A stretch of DNA of 64,000 nt from Arthrobacter sp. KBS0702 (GTDB lineage: Bacteria; Actinomycetota; Actinomycetes; Actinomycetales; Micrococcaceae), in assembly GCF_005937985.2 (NCBI RefSeq), contig NZ_CP042172.1:1736001-1800000 (forward strand), given 5' to 3'. Within the stretch, counting starts at the first letter, position 1; each line of letters begins with the position of its first letter. The position numbers and the translations under genes were made by a program. Shown here in pieces: positions 48,065 to 56,293 of this stretch. The notes below the pieces were generated by a model. It saw only the letters and a program-made list of their open reading frames with translations. It did no database searches and was not told the origin of the DNA.

Positions 48065-49771
48065 ATGAACATGCATTCATCAGGCAGCAGCCCGGAGACG
48101 GTCAGTTCCGGCAACCCCCGGATCGAGGACCTGCTCAAGGACTTCGTCTCCCGCGCCGGAGAACTGCTCCAGTCCCAGGAGCGGATGGCGGGCCTGCTGG
48201 AAGCCGTCGTCGCCGTCGCCGAGGACCTGAGCCTCGACGCCGTCCTGGAGCGCGTGGTGCAGTCAGCCTGCCGCCTCCTGCATGCCCGCTATGGCGCGTT
48301 GGGCGTGATCGGCGACGACCACGCACTGAGCCACTTCATCACCGTCGGCATCGACGGGGAACTCGCCCGGCAGATTGGCCCCCTGCCCACCGGCCACGGC
48401 GTGCTCGGGCTGCTGATCAGCGATCCCCGGCCGCTTCGGCTGCACGATCTGCGCAAGCATCCGGAGGCCTACGGGTTCCCGGCGCACCACCCGCCCATGC
48501 AGTCGTTCCTCGGTGTGCCGGTCCGGGTCCGCGACACCGTGTTCGGCAACCTTTACCTGACCGAGAAGGAAGGCGGCGGGGACTTCACTGAAGAAGATGA
48601 GGGCCTGGCGATTGCGCTGGCCGCCGCCGCCGGCGTCGCGATCGAAAACGCCAAACTCTACGACGACTCCCGGCGCCGGGCCCGCTGGCTGGAAGCCTGC
48701 ATGGATGTGTCCGGGCTGATGCTCGGCAGCGACCGGGACTATACCGCCGGGGGCCTCGATCCGATCGCCGCCCGGGCGCTGCAGGAATCCGAGTCCGAGC
48801 TGGCGCTGATTGTGGCCCCGGCGGCGTCCGGACCCGGCTACATCGTGGCCGGTGCGGCGGGAGAGCGTGCCAAGGCCTTTTCCGGCAGGACGCTGGCCCT
48901 CGATTCACCTGAATTGCAGGACGTGCTGGCCGGCGGTGAGCCGGTCATGCTGGACAGCGCCGCCGGGGTATTCGACGACGTCGTCGACGGCGGCTGCATG
49001 GGACCGCAGCTCGCGGTCGCTTTGAGCACGCAGGGCGCCCACCACGGCCTGCTGCTGCTGGCCCGCAACCCGGAGGGGCTTCGCTATGCCCGGACCGACA
49101 TCGAGATGGGCGCCGTCTTCGGCTCGCACGTGGCCCTGGCGCTTGAACTCGCACGTGTCCACCGGCTGCGCGAGGAACTTCTCGTGTTCACGGACCGCGA
49201 CCGGATTGCCCGGGACCTGCACGACCTGGTCATCCAGCGGCTCTTCGCCGCCGGCCTGAGCGTCCAGAGCCTCACCAGGTTCACCAAGGATGAGCTCGCG
49301 ACCGAACGGATCCGCAATATCACCGGCGAACTCGACGAAGCGATCCGCAGCCTGCGGGACACGATCTACTCGCTCAAGAGCAGCAGCGGGGAAACCGAAC
49401 TGCTCAGCGGCAGGATCCGCCGCGTGACCCGGAGCTCCGCGAAGTCCATGCCGTTCACGCCGCGGCTCACGCTGACCGGTCCGGTGGACGCGGTCACCCC
49501 GGACAAGGCGGACAACGTGGTGGCCGTCGTCTCGGAGGGACTGAGCAACGCCATCCGGCACTCCGGTGCGGACTCCATCGCAGTCTCCGTCGCGGTCATC
49601 AAGGGCCGCGTCACGGTGGTCATCACAGACAACGGTTCGGGCTTCAACGACTCTCTGGAGCGCAACGGCCTGTCCAACCTGGAGGACCGCGCACGGATGT
49701 TGGACGGCCAGTGCACCATCACGACGGCGCCGGACGAAGGCACCAGCGTTGAGTGGTCTGTGCCGCTCTGA
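48065..49771 (+). CDS. GAF-domain sensor histidine kinase of the DosS/DevS type
   Basis: Cytoplasmic redox/oxygen-sensing kinase, 568 residues from ATG 48065. Two GAF domains (about 40-195 and 215-375) precede a HisKA_3 region with the phosphoacceptor His in DRDRIARDLHDLVIQRLFA. An HATPase domain follows, with ITDNGSGFN and GLSNLEDRARML. In GAF-A, His142 (in HHPPM) and Tyr164 (in NLYLTEK) match the heme-ligating His149 and distal Tyr171 of M. tuberculosis DosS, including the 22-residue spacing. This suggests a heme sensor. It converges with its probable response regulator. Confidence 0.88.
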   Translation: MNMHSSGSSPETVSSGNPRIEDLLKDFVSRAGELLQSQERMAGLLEAVVAVAEDLSLDAVLERVVQSACRLLHARYGALGVIGDDHALSHFITVGIDGELARQIGPLPTGHGVLGLLISDPRPLRLHDLRKHPEAYGFPAHHPPMQSFLGVPVRVRDTVFGNLYLTEKEGGGDFTEEDEGLAIALAAAAGVAIENAKLYDDSRRRARWLEACMDVSGLMLGSDRDYTAGGLDPIAARALQESESELALIVAPAASGPGYIVAGAAGERAKAFSGRTLALDSPELQDVLAGGEPVMLDSAAGVFDDVVDGGCMGPQLAVALSTQGAHHGLLLLARNPEGLRYARTDIEMGAVFGSHVALALELARVHRLREELLVFTDRDRIARDLHDLVIQRLFAAGLSVQSLTRFTKDELATERIRNITGELDEAIRSLRDTIYSLKSSSGETELLSGRIRRVTRSSAKSMPFTPRLTLTGPVDAVTPDKADNVVAVVSEGLSNAIRHSGADSIAVSVAVIKGRVTVVITDNGSGFNDSLERNGLSNLEDRARMLDGQCTITTAPDEGTSVEWSVPL

Positions 49772-49782
49772 CGGGCGCTAGC

Positions 49783-49796
49783 TACCCGGCCGGGTA
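49783..49796. other. Perfect 14-bp palindrome between convergent kinase and regulator genes
   Basis: TACCCGGCCGGGTA lies in the 35 bases separating the two stop codons. With no loop it is a poor hairpin, though a few unpaired central bases would still allow a 5-bp stem. Termination is plausible; a protein site is also possible. Confidence 0.4.
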
Positions 49797-49806
49797 AGCG
49801 GAAGCG

Positions 49807-50541
49807 TCAGCGGACGCTGTGTTGCCGGCTGGTCTCGGGCACCGCGCCGACGGCGGAAGTCCCCGCGGCGGCCGGACTGGCAATGAAGACGGCCGCCTGC
49901 GTGCGGCGTTCGAAGCCGAGCTTGGCCAACAGCGAGGAAACGTAGTTCTTCACGGTCTTTTCAGCCAGGAACATCTCGGCCGCGATCTGGCGGTTGGTGA
50001 GCCCGCCGCCGACCAGTTCCAGGACTCTGCGCTCCTGCGGGGTGAGGGCCGCGGTACGCGGATCCACCTCGTCGGTTTCCACCATGCTGTCAACGATCCC
50101 GGCGGCGACCCCGTCGTCGAAGAGGGATTCACCCGCCGCGGCCCGCCGCAGGGCACCGATCAGGTCGGTGCCGCCGATCTCCTTCAGCACGTAGCCGAGG
50201 GCCCCGGCGAGGACCGCGCCGCGGAGGGCCTGGTCGTCGTCGAAGCTGGTCAGGATGATGCAGTTCAGCGAGGGATCAACCGAACGTACGTCCCGGCACA
50301 CCTCGATTCCGGTGCCGTCCGGCAACCGCGCGTCAAGGACGCAGACGTCGGGGTGGAGCGCCGGAATACGCCGCGTTGCCTCCACTGCGGATCCGGAACT
50401 GCCGACCACCAGGAAGCCCTCACCCTCCAGCAGTTCCTGTAGGCCGCGGCGGACAAGTTCGTGGTCATCGAGGATGAACACGCGGATAACGGCCGGATGG
50501 CCTTCAGCTGCAGTGAGACCGGCATCTGCCCAGGCAATCAT
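49807..50541 (-). CDS. LuxR-family response regulator of the DosR/DevR type
   Basis: Receiver domain (about 20-135; FILDDHELVRRG, phosphorylated Asp in VCVLDARLPDG, the TSFDDD switch and the lysine in VLKEIGG) followed by a LuxR HTH (ALTPQERRVLELVGGGLTNR and KTVKNYVSSLLAKLG). Length is 244 residues from ATG 50541. The N-terminal 22 residues before VIRVFILDD are extra, so GTG 50481 is an alternative start. The family order matches DosR. Its likely partner is the convergent GAF kinase, and likely targets carry the GGG-N8-CCC boxes. Confidence 0.9.
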   Translation of the reverse strand: MIAWADAGLTAAEGHPAVIRVFILDDHELVRRGLQELLEGEGFLVVGSSGSAVEATRRIPALHPDVCVLDARLPDGTGIEVCRDVRSVDPSLNCIILTSFDDDQALRGAVLAGALGYVLKEIGGTDLIGALRRAAAGESLFDDGVAAGIVDSMVETDEVDPRTAALTPQERRVLELVGGGLTNRQIAAEMFLAEKTVKNYVSSLLAKLGFERRTQAAVFIASPAAAGTSAVGAVPETSRQHSVR

Positions 50542-50777
50542 GTTTCTCCCGTCCGGGCGCCGACGTTGCCACATTACCCACGGAGCTCCCCAGCCCGCGT
50601 TGCAGGTCTGTGGCAGCCCGCGTCCGTACCTCTTGTGCGGGACCCCGCTTGCTGGTCCCTGAATTGCAGTGGAGTCGTGCATTCCATTGTGGCAACAAAT
50701 CGACCGCAACGGCTGCGAAGCTCGAATATTTCTTTGCCGCGCACCGTAATTCTCAGGCCGCCCGGCGACCCGCAACA

Positions 50778-50793
50778 AGGGTCGTTTGGCCTA
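50778..50793 (+). promoter_or_regulatory. DosR-like box 1 upstream of the universal stress gene
   Basis: AGGGTCGTTTGGCCTA contains GGG-N8-CCT with GG before the right half, like the other boxes in this island. It lies about 108-123 bases before the start codon. Confidence 0.35.
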
Positions 50794-50818
50794 CGGCGTC
50801 GTCGTGAGGCGGGTTGCC

Positions 50819-50835
50819 GTGACTTTCGGCCCTAG
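50819..50835 (+). promoter_or_regulatory. DosR-like box 2 upstream of the universal stress gene
   Basis: GTGACTTTCGGCCCTAG fits GTG-N8-CCC and lies 66-82 bases before the start codon. With two preceding bases it resembles the dyad upstream of hsp20. Spacing between boxes 1 and 2 is about 41 bases, four helical turns. Confidence 0.4.
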
Positions 50836-50900
50836 CCTGCCGGGGGCGGGGGAGGTTGGGTTGAGCTACGCGCTGCTGGGGCACGACGAAGGGATCAGTC

Positions 50901-51344
50901 ATGAGCGAGGCTACGGACATCCGGACCATCCTGGTCGGAGTCGACGGATCGGACGCCTCCGTGGAGGCGCTCCGGCAGGCCCAGAGGCTGGCACTTCCGC
51001 TCTCGGCCAAGATCCTCGCCGTGGCCTGCTGGGATGTCCCGCCGGTCTACGACGGCTACATTGCCATGGGCATCGACGATTTCGACGTCCGCGCGGGGGA
51101 GATCCTGGCCGAAACTGTCGTGAAGGCTTTCGGGGCGGACACCCCGGACAATGTGGAGACCCGGCTGGTGCAGGGGCACCCGCGCCGGACGCTCCTCGAG
51201 GAGAGCCGCAGCGCCGACCTGCTGGTGGTGGGCCGGCGTGGTCACGGCGGTTTCGGTGGCCTGCTGCTCGGCTCGGTGAGTTCAGCACTGGTGGCCCACG
51301 CGCACTGCCCGGTCCTGGTGGTGCACACACCCGAGAAGCGCTAG
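50901..51344 (+). CDS. Universal stress protein (UspA family)
   Basis: Cytoplasmic stress protein of 147 residues with the Rossmann-like UspA fold. It starts IRTILVGVDGSDASVEAL (about 7-24) and ends with the ATP-binding pattern GRRGHGGFGGLLLGSVSSAL (about 117-136) and HCPVLVVHTP. The full G-x2-G-x9-G-S motif suggests an ATP-binding member. Two DosR-like boxes lie upstream. Usp genes are typical DosR targets, which fits the neighbouring two-component pair. Confidence 0.93.
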   Translation: MSEATDIRTILVGVDGSDASVEALRQAQRLALPLSAKILAVACWDVPPVYDGYIAMGIDDFDVRAGEILAETVVKAFGADTPDNVETRLVQGHPRRTLLEESRSADLLVVGRRGHGGFGGLLLGSVSSALVAHAHCPVLVVHTPEKR

Positions 51345-51359
51345 CCGGGATTCCCCGGC
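51344..51359. terminator. Short stem-loop between the universal stress gene and PNPOx paralogue 2
   Basis: GCCGGG (51344-51349) pairs with CCCGGC (51354-51359) around a 4-base loop directly at the stop codon of the universal stress gene. It lies between convergent genes and is short, so termination is uncertain. Confidence 0.4.
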
Positions 51360-51368
51360 CTGCCGCTG

Positions 51369-51836
51369 CTATTCGAAGGAGGCCCGCCGCGGGTCGGCGA
51401 GCCTGGTGCGCCAGACGTCCGGGTTGTTGACCTTGAAACGGCGCCCGGTCAGGGCCTTCGGGGCCAGCCTTACGTAGTAGTTCTTTTCACCGGGTTGCCA
51501 CGGCTCCAGGAGCAGGTCATCCACCGCGTCCTTGTCGGCCTGGTCTTCGATCAGCTCGGCTTCGCCGCGGGCAACAACGCTCCACGCCGTCTGCTCGTGC
51601 GCGTCGTAGCCGTCGATTTCGAAAGCCACCGGCTTGGCTGTGATGGCGCCCCAAAGCTTCGTCCCGCCGGCCGTGCGGAACACGATCGAGCGGCGCTGCA
51701 GGACAAAGTTCACCGGGAAGACCTCCGGGTGGCCGTCCACGATCAGCGCAATCCGTCCCACCACCTCGCTGTCGAGCAGTACCCAGCACTGGTCGATGGA
51801 CAGCTGGAAGTTCGGGGGTGGCGTCGTCGTGTTCAC
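51369..51836 (-). CDS. Pyridoxamine-5'-phosphate-oxidase-fold protein, paralogue 2
   Basis: Split-barrel flavin/F420-binding protein of 155 residues, paralogue of the gene at 47425. It has QCWVLLDSEVVGRIALIVDGHPEVFPVNF (about 16-44), IVFRTAGGTKLWG (about 50-62) and the shared C-terminal WQPGEKNYYVRLAPKALTGRRF with KVNN. The start is GTG 51836. Its upstream box is nearly at the same distance as in the paralogue. Together they flank the kinase-regulator pair on both sides, suggesting a local regulon. Confidence 0.88.
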   Translation of the reverse strand: MNTTTPPPNFQLSIDQCWVLLDSEVVGRIALIVDGHPEVFPVNFVLQRRSIVFRTAGGTKLWGAITAKPVAFEIDGYDAHEQTAWSVVARGEAELIEDQADKDAVDDLLLEPWQPGEKNYYVRLAPKALTGRRFKVNNPDVWRTRLADPRRASFE

Positions 51837-51869
51837 AGCTCCACGTTACGGACAGCCTCCAGCCCCCAT

Positions 51870-51889
51870 TAGGGCCATTAGGCCCGTGG
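51870..51889 (-). promoter_or_regulatory. Conserved box upstream of PNPOx paralogue 2
   Basis: TAGGGCCATTAGGCCCGTGG (plus-strand reading) lies 34 bases before the GTG start. The core GGGCC-ATTA-GGCCC is a perfect dyad with the 5-4-5 layout of the DosR box. It shares TAGGG-N6-GGCCCGTGG with 47946-47965. Confidence 0.55.
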
Positions 51890-51934
51890 CAGTTGCGCGG
51901 GCGCCCTGCTAGGCCTGCGGCGGGCGGGCCGGGC

Positions 51935-53428
51935 TTACCAGGGGCTCGGCTTGTAGTCCTTCAGGAAGACGCCGTATTGGTCTTCGCCGGCCTCGCCCAT
52001 CACGATGGGATCGTAGACCCGGGCGGCGCCGTCGACCAGGTCAAGCGGGGCGTGGAAGCCTTCTTCCATCAACCGGACCTTCGTATAGTGCGGCCGCTCG
52101 TCGGTGATCCAGCCGGTGTCGACTGCGGTCATCAGAATGCCGTCTGACTCGAGCATCTCCTTGGCCGACGTCCGCGTCATCATGTTCAACGCGGCCTTGG
52201 CCATGTTGGTGTGCGGGTGCCCCGGGCCCTTGTAGGCGCGGGAGAACTGCCCCTCCATGGCGCTGACGTTGACGATGTACTTGCGCCGCGCCGTGGAGCG
52301 TTTCATCGCACTACGGAGCCGGCTGACCAGCAGGAACGGCGCGGTCACGTTGCAGAGCTGCACCTCAAGCATCTCCAGCGGGTCCACCTCGTCCACCACC
52401 TGGGTCCAGCTGTTGATCGTGGCCAGGTCCGGAACCAGGCCGCCGGCGTCGATCGCGGTGCCCGAGGCAATCCGCTCGAGTGAGGCGGAGCCGGTCGACA
52501 GCGCCAGCGAGGTAATGGCATCCCCGGCCAGCACCGGGTGCTCCAGGACCGTGCTGGCCAAGGCCAGCGGATGCTTGTCGTGGGCGTGGCCGAACGTCAC
52601 CAGCTCGGGTCCGCCGTTGGCGGCCTGCAGTTCCGCGGGCAGCGGCTCGTCCTCGGCGTCGACCAGCGGCTTGTACGCGTTGCCCGAGCGCCGGACCGTC
52701 TGCGCCGCGTTGTTGATGATGATGTCCAGGGGCCCGGCCGCGTCGAGGGAGTCCGTCAGGGCCATCACCTGGGAGGGGTCGCGCAGGTCGATGCCCACGA
52801 TCCGCAGCCGGTGCAGCCAGTCGGCGCTGTCCTCCATCGCGGCGAAGCGGCGGGCGGCGTCCTTGGGGAAACGCGTGGTGATGGTGGTGTGCGCGCCGTC
52901 GCGGAGCAGCCGCAGGGCGATGTACATGCCGATCTTGGCCCGGCCGCCGGTCAGCAGGGCGCGCCGGCCGTTCAGGTCGGTCCGGGCGTCGCGCTTGCTG
53001 TGGCTGAACAGCGCACACTCGGGGCAGAGCTGGTGGTAGAAGGCATCGACCTGCGTGTAGTGCTGCTTGCAGATGTAGCAGGGCCGCGACCGGATCAGGT
53101 GCCCGGCCACCTCGCCGGTGGCCGAGGGCGCAAGCTTGTTGCCGCGCGTCTCGTCGTCGATCCGGTCCGGGGCCGCCGTCGCGGTCTGGGCGATGACGGC
53201 CCGGTCCGCCTCAGCGATAAGGTCCCGCTTGGTGACCCGGCGGTGGCGCTTGACCGCCTTGAACATCTTCCCGGTCGCGCGCCGGATCGACACGAAGTCC
53301 GGGTGTTCCTCGTCGTAGACGTGGATGCTGTTCAGGACTTTGAGGCAGGCGGCGATTTCCGCCGGGGTCAGGTCAACCGCGGTCAGCTCATCGCTGGCCG
53401 GGGCGGGGGGCAGATCGGGGGAGCTCAT
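51935..53428 (-). CDS. SDR-family protein with N-terminal zinc ribbon
   Basis: Unusual 497-residue architecture. About 100 N-terminal residues form an uncharacterised segment. A CxxC-x14-CxxC zinc ribbon follows (Cys117, 120, 135, 138). Then comes a Rossmann SDR domain starting LLTGGRAKIGMYIAL (about 158-172) with IINNAAQ (about 237-243). A roughly 100-residue insertion precedes NVSAMEG (Ser389). Lys411 of the YxxxK motif is present, but the Tyr position is Thr407. Substrate unknown. It is convergent with no obvious partner; glgC lies upstream on the same strand. Confidence 0.85.
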   Translation of the reverse strand: MSSPDLPPAPASDELTAVDLTPAEIAACLKVLNSIHVYDEEHPDFVSIRRATGKMFKAVKRHRRVTKRDLIAEADRAVIAQTATAAPDRIDDETRGNKLAPSATGEVAGHLIRSRPCYICKQHYTQVDAFYHQLCPECALFSHSKRDARTDLNGRRALLTGGRAKIGMYIALRLLRDGAHTTITTRFPKDAARRFAAMEDSADWLHRLRIVGIDLRDPSQVMALTDSLDAAGPLDIIINNAAQTVRRSGNAYKPLVDAEDEPLPAELQAANGGPELVTFGHAHDKHPLALASTVLEHPVLAGDAITSLALSTGSASLERIASGTAIDAGGLVPDLATINSWTQVVDEVDPLEMLEVQLCNVTAPFLLVSRLRSAMKRSTARRKYIVNVSAMEGQFSRAYKGPGHPHTNMAKAALNMMTRTSAKEMLESDGILMTAVDTGWITDERPHYTKVRLMEEGFHAPLDLVDGAARVYDPIVMGEAGEDQYGVFLKDYKPSPW

Positions 53429-53475
53429 TGGGCCAATTTTACAGCCTGGCCGGGCCGCGGCCCGACCAGACGGAA

Positions 53476-54894
53476 TCAGTAGGCCTTGGTGGAGGACTTC
53501 CCGGGAGTCTCGACGCCGACGGCGGCCGCGTGGACCTCGCCGACCTTTTCCACGGTCTCGCGTCCGGCCGGCCAGTTCTCGGTGGCCGTCTTCACGGCGT
53601 CCGGCACCAGGTAGAGGTTGGCAGCGGAGAGCGCCCTTTCGTCGTCGCCGGGCTCAGGGACCTCCTGGCCCTTGGCCAGGACCGTGATGCCCGAGTCGGT
53701 GACCTTGAAGCCGCGGGACCGATCGAGTTCCGGGTCCAGGCCGATCGCGGCACCCGCCGGAATCCGGACGTTCTTGTCGACGATGGCACGCTTGACCACT
53801 GCCCCAGCCCCGACCTGCACCTTGTCCATCAGCACCGAATCGAGGACCCGGCTGGCCGTACCGACGTAGACGTCGTTGGAGAGCACGGAGCCCTCGACGA
53901 TGCCGCCGGAGATCACCACACCGCTGGCCACGATCGAATCCAGCGCCGTGCCCACGGTGCCGCCCTCGCCGCGGACGAACTTCGCCGGCGGGGAGATGCT
54001 CTGGCGGGTGTAGATGGGCCACTCCGAGTTGTACAGGTTGAAGACCGGCACGGGGGAGATCAGGTCCATGTGGGCGTCGTAGAACGAATCGATGGTGCCG
54101 ACGTCGCGCCAGTAGGTGCGGTCGCGCTCGGTCGATCCAGGAATGTCGTTGAGGGTGAAGTCGTACACCCCGGCCTCGCCCTGGTCGACGAAGTAGGGGA
54201 TGATGTCGCCGCCCATGTCGTGTTTGGTGTCGAGCCGCTCGGCGTCGACGTGCAGTGCCTCGACCAGGGCATCGGCGTTGAAGACGTAGTTGCCCATGGA
54301 CGCCAGGAACTGGCTGGGATCAGCGGCAAGGCCCGGCGTCGAAGACGGCTTCTCCACGAAAGCCGCGATCTTTTGCGGGTTCTCCTGGTCCACCTCGATC
54401 ACGCCGAACTGGTCTGCCATGTGCAGCGGCTGGCGCACGGCGGCGACCGTCGCCTTGGCGCCGCTCTCCACGTGCTGGGCGACCATTTGCGCGAAGTCCA
54501 TCCGGTACACGTGGTCCGCGCCGACGACGACGACGATGTCCGGGTTGGCGTCGTGGATCAGGTTCAGGGACTGGTAGATGGCGTTGGCGCTGCCCAGGAA
54601 CCAGCTCTTGCCGACGCGCTGCTGGGCGGGCACGGAGGCGATGTAATTGCCGAGCTGGGTGGACATCCGCCACGTTTCGGAAATGTGCCGGTCAAGGCTG
54701 TGGGATTTGTACTGCGTCAGGACCACAATCTGCAAATACCGGGAATTGACCAGGTTGGAAAGGGCAAAATCAATGAGCCGGTAACTCCCGGCGAACGGAA
54801 CGGCCGGCTTGGCCCGGTCGGCCGTCAACGGCATCAGCCGATTTCCCTCGCCACCTGCGAGGACGATGGCCAAGACTTTCTTCTGCTGCGGCAT
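53476..54894 (-). CDS. glgC: Glucose-1-phosphate adenylyltransferase
   Basis: Makes ADP-glucose for glycogen or alpha-glucan synthesis. The 472-residue product has the nucleotidyltransferase motif [26 protein letters not shown] (key part about 11-30), [12 protein letters not shown] (about 120-131), the substrate-binding EKPS and a C-terminal left-handed beta-helix with hexapeptide repeats. It has an extra C-terminal tail of about 60 residues compared with typical 405-430-residue GlgC. It is divergent from glgA; the 103-base gap holds an inverted repeat GTCCGG-N5-CCGGAC at 54935-54951. Confidence 0.94.
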   Translation of the reverse strand: MPQQKKVLAIVLAGGEGNRLMPLTADRAKPAVPFAGSYRLIDFALSNLVNSRYLQIVVLTQYKSHSLDRHISETWRMSTQLGNYIASVPAQQRVGKSWFLGSANAIYQSLNLIHDANPDIVVVVGADHVYRMDFAQMVAQHVESGAKATVAAVRQPLHMADQFGVIEVDQENPQKIAAFVEKPSSTPGLAADPSQFLASMGNYVFNADALVEALHVDAERLDTKHDMGGDIIPYFVDQGEAGVYDFTLNDIPGSTERDRTYWRDVGTIDSFYDAHMDLISPVPVFNLYNSEWPIYTRQSISPPAKFVRGEGGTVGTALDSIVASGVVISGGIVEGSVLSNDVYVGTASRVLDSVLMDKVQVGAGAVVKRAIVDKNVRIPAGAAIGLDPELDRSRGFKVTDSGITVLAKGQEVPEPGDDERALSAANLYLVPDAVKTATENWPAGRETVEKVGEVHAAAVGVETPGKSSTKAY

Positions 54895-54997
54895 AGTGGT
54901 CGCTCCTGAACGCCTTCGTTGCTCCCCAATAACTGTCCGGTGTGCCCGGACCTCTTCACACTAGAACAGATCAGCCGGAACGACTACCTTGGGGTTT

Positions 54998-56197
54998 GTG
55001 CGAATAGACATTGTGACCAAGGAATTTCCGCCCGAAATCTATGGGGGCGCCGGCGTCCACGTGGCCGAACTCAGCCGGGTGCTGGCCCAGCGGGTGGAAC
55101 TGCAGGTGCGGGCCTTCGGTGCCCCCCGCGACCCCGACTACCACGGAGCCACTGTCACGTCGTATCCCGTGCCGGAGGATCTGGCCGGGGCCAACGCCGC
55201 GGTGCAGACCCTCGGCGTGGACCTGCGGATCGTTCCGGACATCGCCGGAGCGGACCTTGTGCACTCGCACACCTGGTACGCCAACATGGCCGGGCACATC
55301 GCCTCGTTGCTGCACGGCATCCCGCACGTACTCAGTGCGCACAGCCTGGAGCCGCTGCGGCCCTGGAAGGCCGAGCAGCTCGGCGGTGGCTATGCCGTCT
55401 CCTCCTGGGTGGAGAAGACCGCCTATGAAGCCGCCGCTGCCATCATCGCGGTGTCCGAGGGGATGCGGCAGGACATCCTGCGCAGCTACCCCGAGGTCGA
55501 TCCGGCGAAGGTCCGCGTGGTGCATAACGGCATCGACGTCAGCCTCTGGAACCGCGACGAGGGCGAGGACGCAGTCCGTGCCCTCGGGATTGACCCGTCG
55601 CGGCCGAGCGTCGTCTTCGTCGGCCGCAACACCCGGCAGAAGGGCGTCCCGTACCTGCTGCGGGCCGCCGCCAAGCTGCCCGCGGACGTGCAGCTGGTGC
55701 TGTGCCTGGGCGCGGCGGACACCCCGGAACTCGCCGCGGAGACCGCGCGGCTGATCGAGGAACTGCAGGCCCAGCGAGGCGGCGTGGTCCTCGTGGAGCG
55801 GATGCTTCCCCGCCACGAGCTGATCCAGGTCCTCAGCCATGCCACGGCGTTTGCCTGCCCTTCCATCTACGAGCCGCTCGGGATCGTGAACCTCGAGGCC
55901 ATGGCCTGCGGAGCGGCGGTGGTGGCCAGCGCCACCGGCGGGATCCCTGAGGTGGTCCAGCACGGCGAGACCGGCCTGCTCGTGCAGCTCGAGCAGGTCA
56001 CCGACGGCACCGGCACGCCGCTGGATCCGGAGAAGTTCGTCACCGAGTTCGCCGCGGCCCTCACCGAGGTTGTCTCCGACCCGGCCCGCGCCCGCGCGAT
56101 GGGCGAGGCCGGCCGGCGGCGGGCAGAGGCGCACTTCTCCTGGGAATCCATCACGGAAACCACGCTCGAGGTCTACCGCTCGGTGCTTCCGCAGTAG
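54998..56197 (+). CDS. glgA: Glycogen synthase / ADP-glucose-dependent maltose-1-phosphate synthase
   Basis: GT4-fold glucosyltransferase of 399 residues that uses ADP-glucose. It begins RIDIVTKEFPPEIYGGAGVHV, the donor-loop region, and has VFVGRNTRQKGVPYLLRA (about 205-222) and the acid/base region PSIYEPLGIVNLEAMACGAAVV (key part about 287-308). In mycobacteria the homologue paired divergently with glgC (Rv1212c) acts as GlgM and makes maltose-1-phosphate; the same may hold here. GTG 54998 is chosen over TTG 54989 on N-terminal conservation. Confidence 0.92.
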   Translation: MRIDIVTKEFPPEIYGGAGVHVAELSRVLAQRVELQVRAFGAPRDPDYHGATVTSYPVPEDLAGANAAVQTLGVDLRIVPDIAGADLVHSHTWYANMAGHIASLLHGIPHVLSAHSLEPLRPWKAEQLGGGYAVSSWVEKTAYEAAAAIIAVSEGMRQDILRSYPEVDPAKVRVVHNGIDVSLWNRDEGEDAVRALGIDPSRPSVVFVGRNTRQKGVPYLLRAAAKLPADVQLVLCLGAADTPELAAETARLIEELQAQRGGVVLVERMLPRHELIQVLSHATAFACPSIYEPLGIVNLEAMACGAAVVASATGGIPEVVQHGETGLLVQLEQVTDGTGTPLDPEKFVTEFAAALTEVVSDPARARAMGEAGRRRAEAHFSWESITETTLEVYRSVLPQ

Positions 56198-56235
56198 CGG
56201 GCGCTTCCGCTCGTCCGAACGCGAGCGGACGCAGC

Positions 56236-56281
56236 AACGACGACGGCGCCGCCCCGGGTCAGGGACGGCGCCGTCGTCGTT
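56236..56281. terminator. Bidirectional terminator between glgA and the acyl-CoA dehydrogenase gene
   Basis: A perfect 15-bp stem (56236-56250, AACGACGACGGCGCC, with 56267-56281) has a 16-base loop containing a further CCC/GGG pair. It ends CGTCGTCGTTT. It lies between convergent genes and belongs to the same sequence type as 21873 and 62941. Confidence 0.82.
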
Positions 56282-56293
56282 TGCTCCGGAAGG

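Larger units (their letters stand above)
50542..50900. other. Divergent intergenic region between response regulator and universal stress gene
   Basis: No gene is seen in these 359 bases. It contains an inverted repeat GGGACC-N9-GGTCCC (50639-50644 with 50654-50659) and two boxes listed separately (50778 and 50819). A run relatively rich in A and T around 50700-50755, unlike the rest of the window, is the probable core promoter area. Confidence 0.5.
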
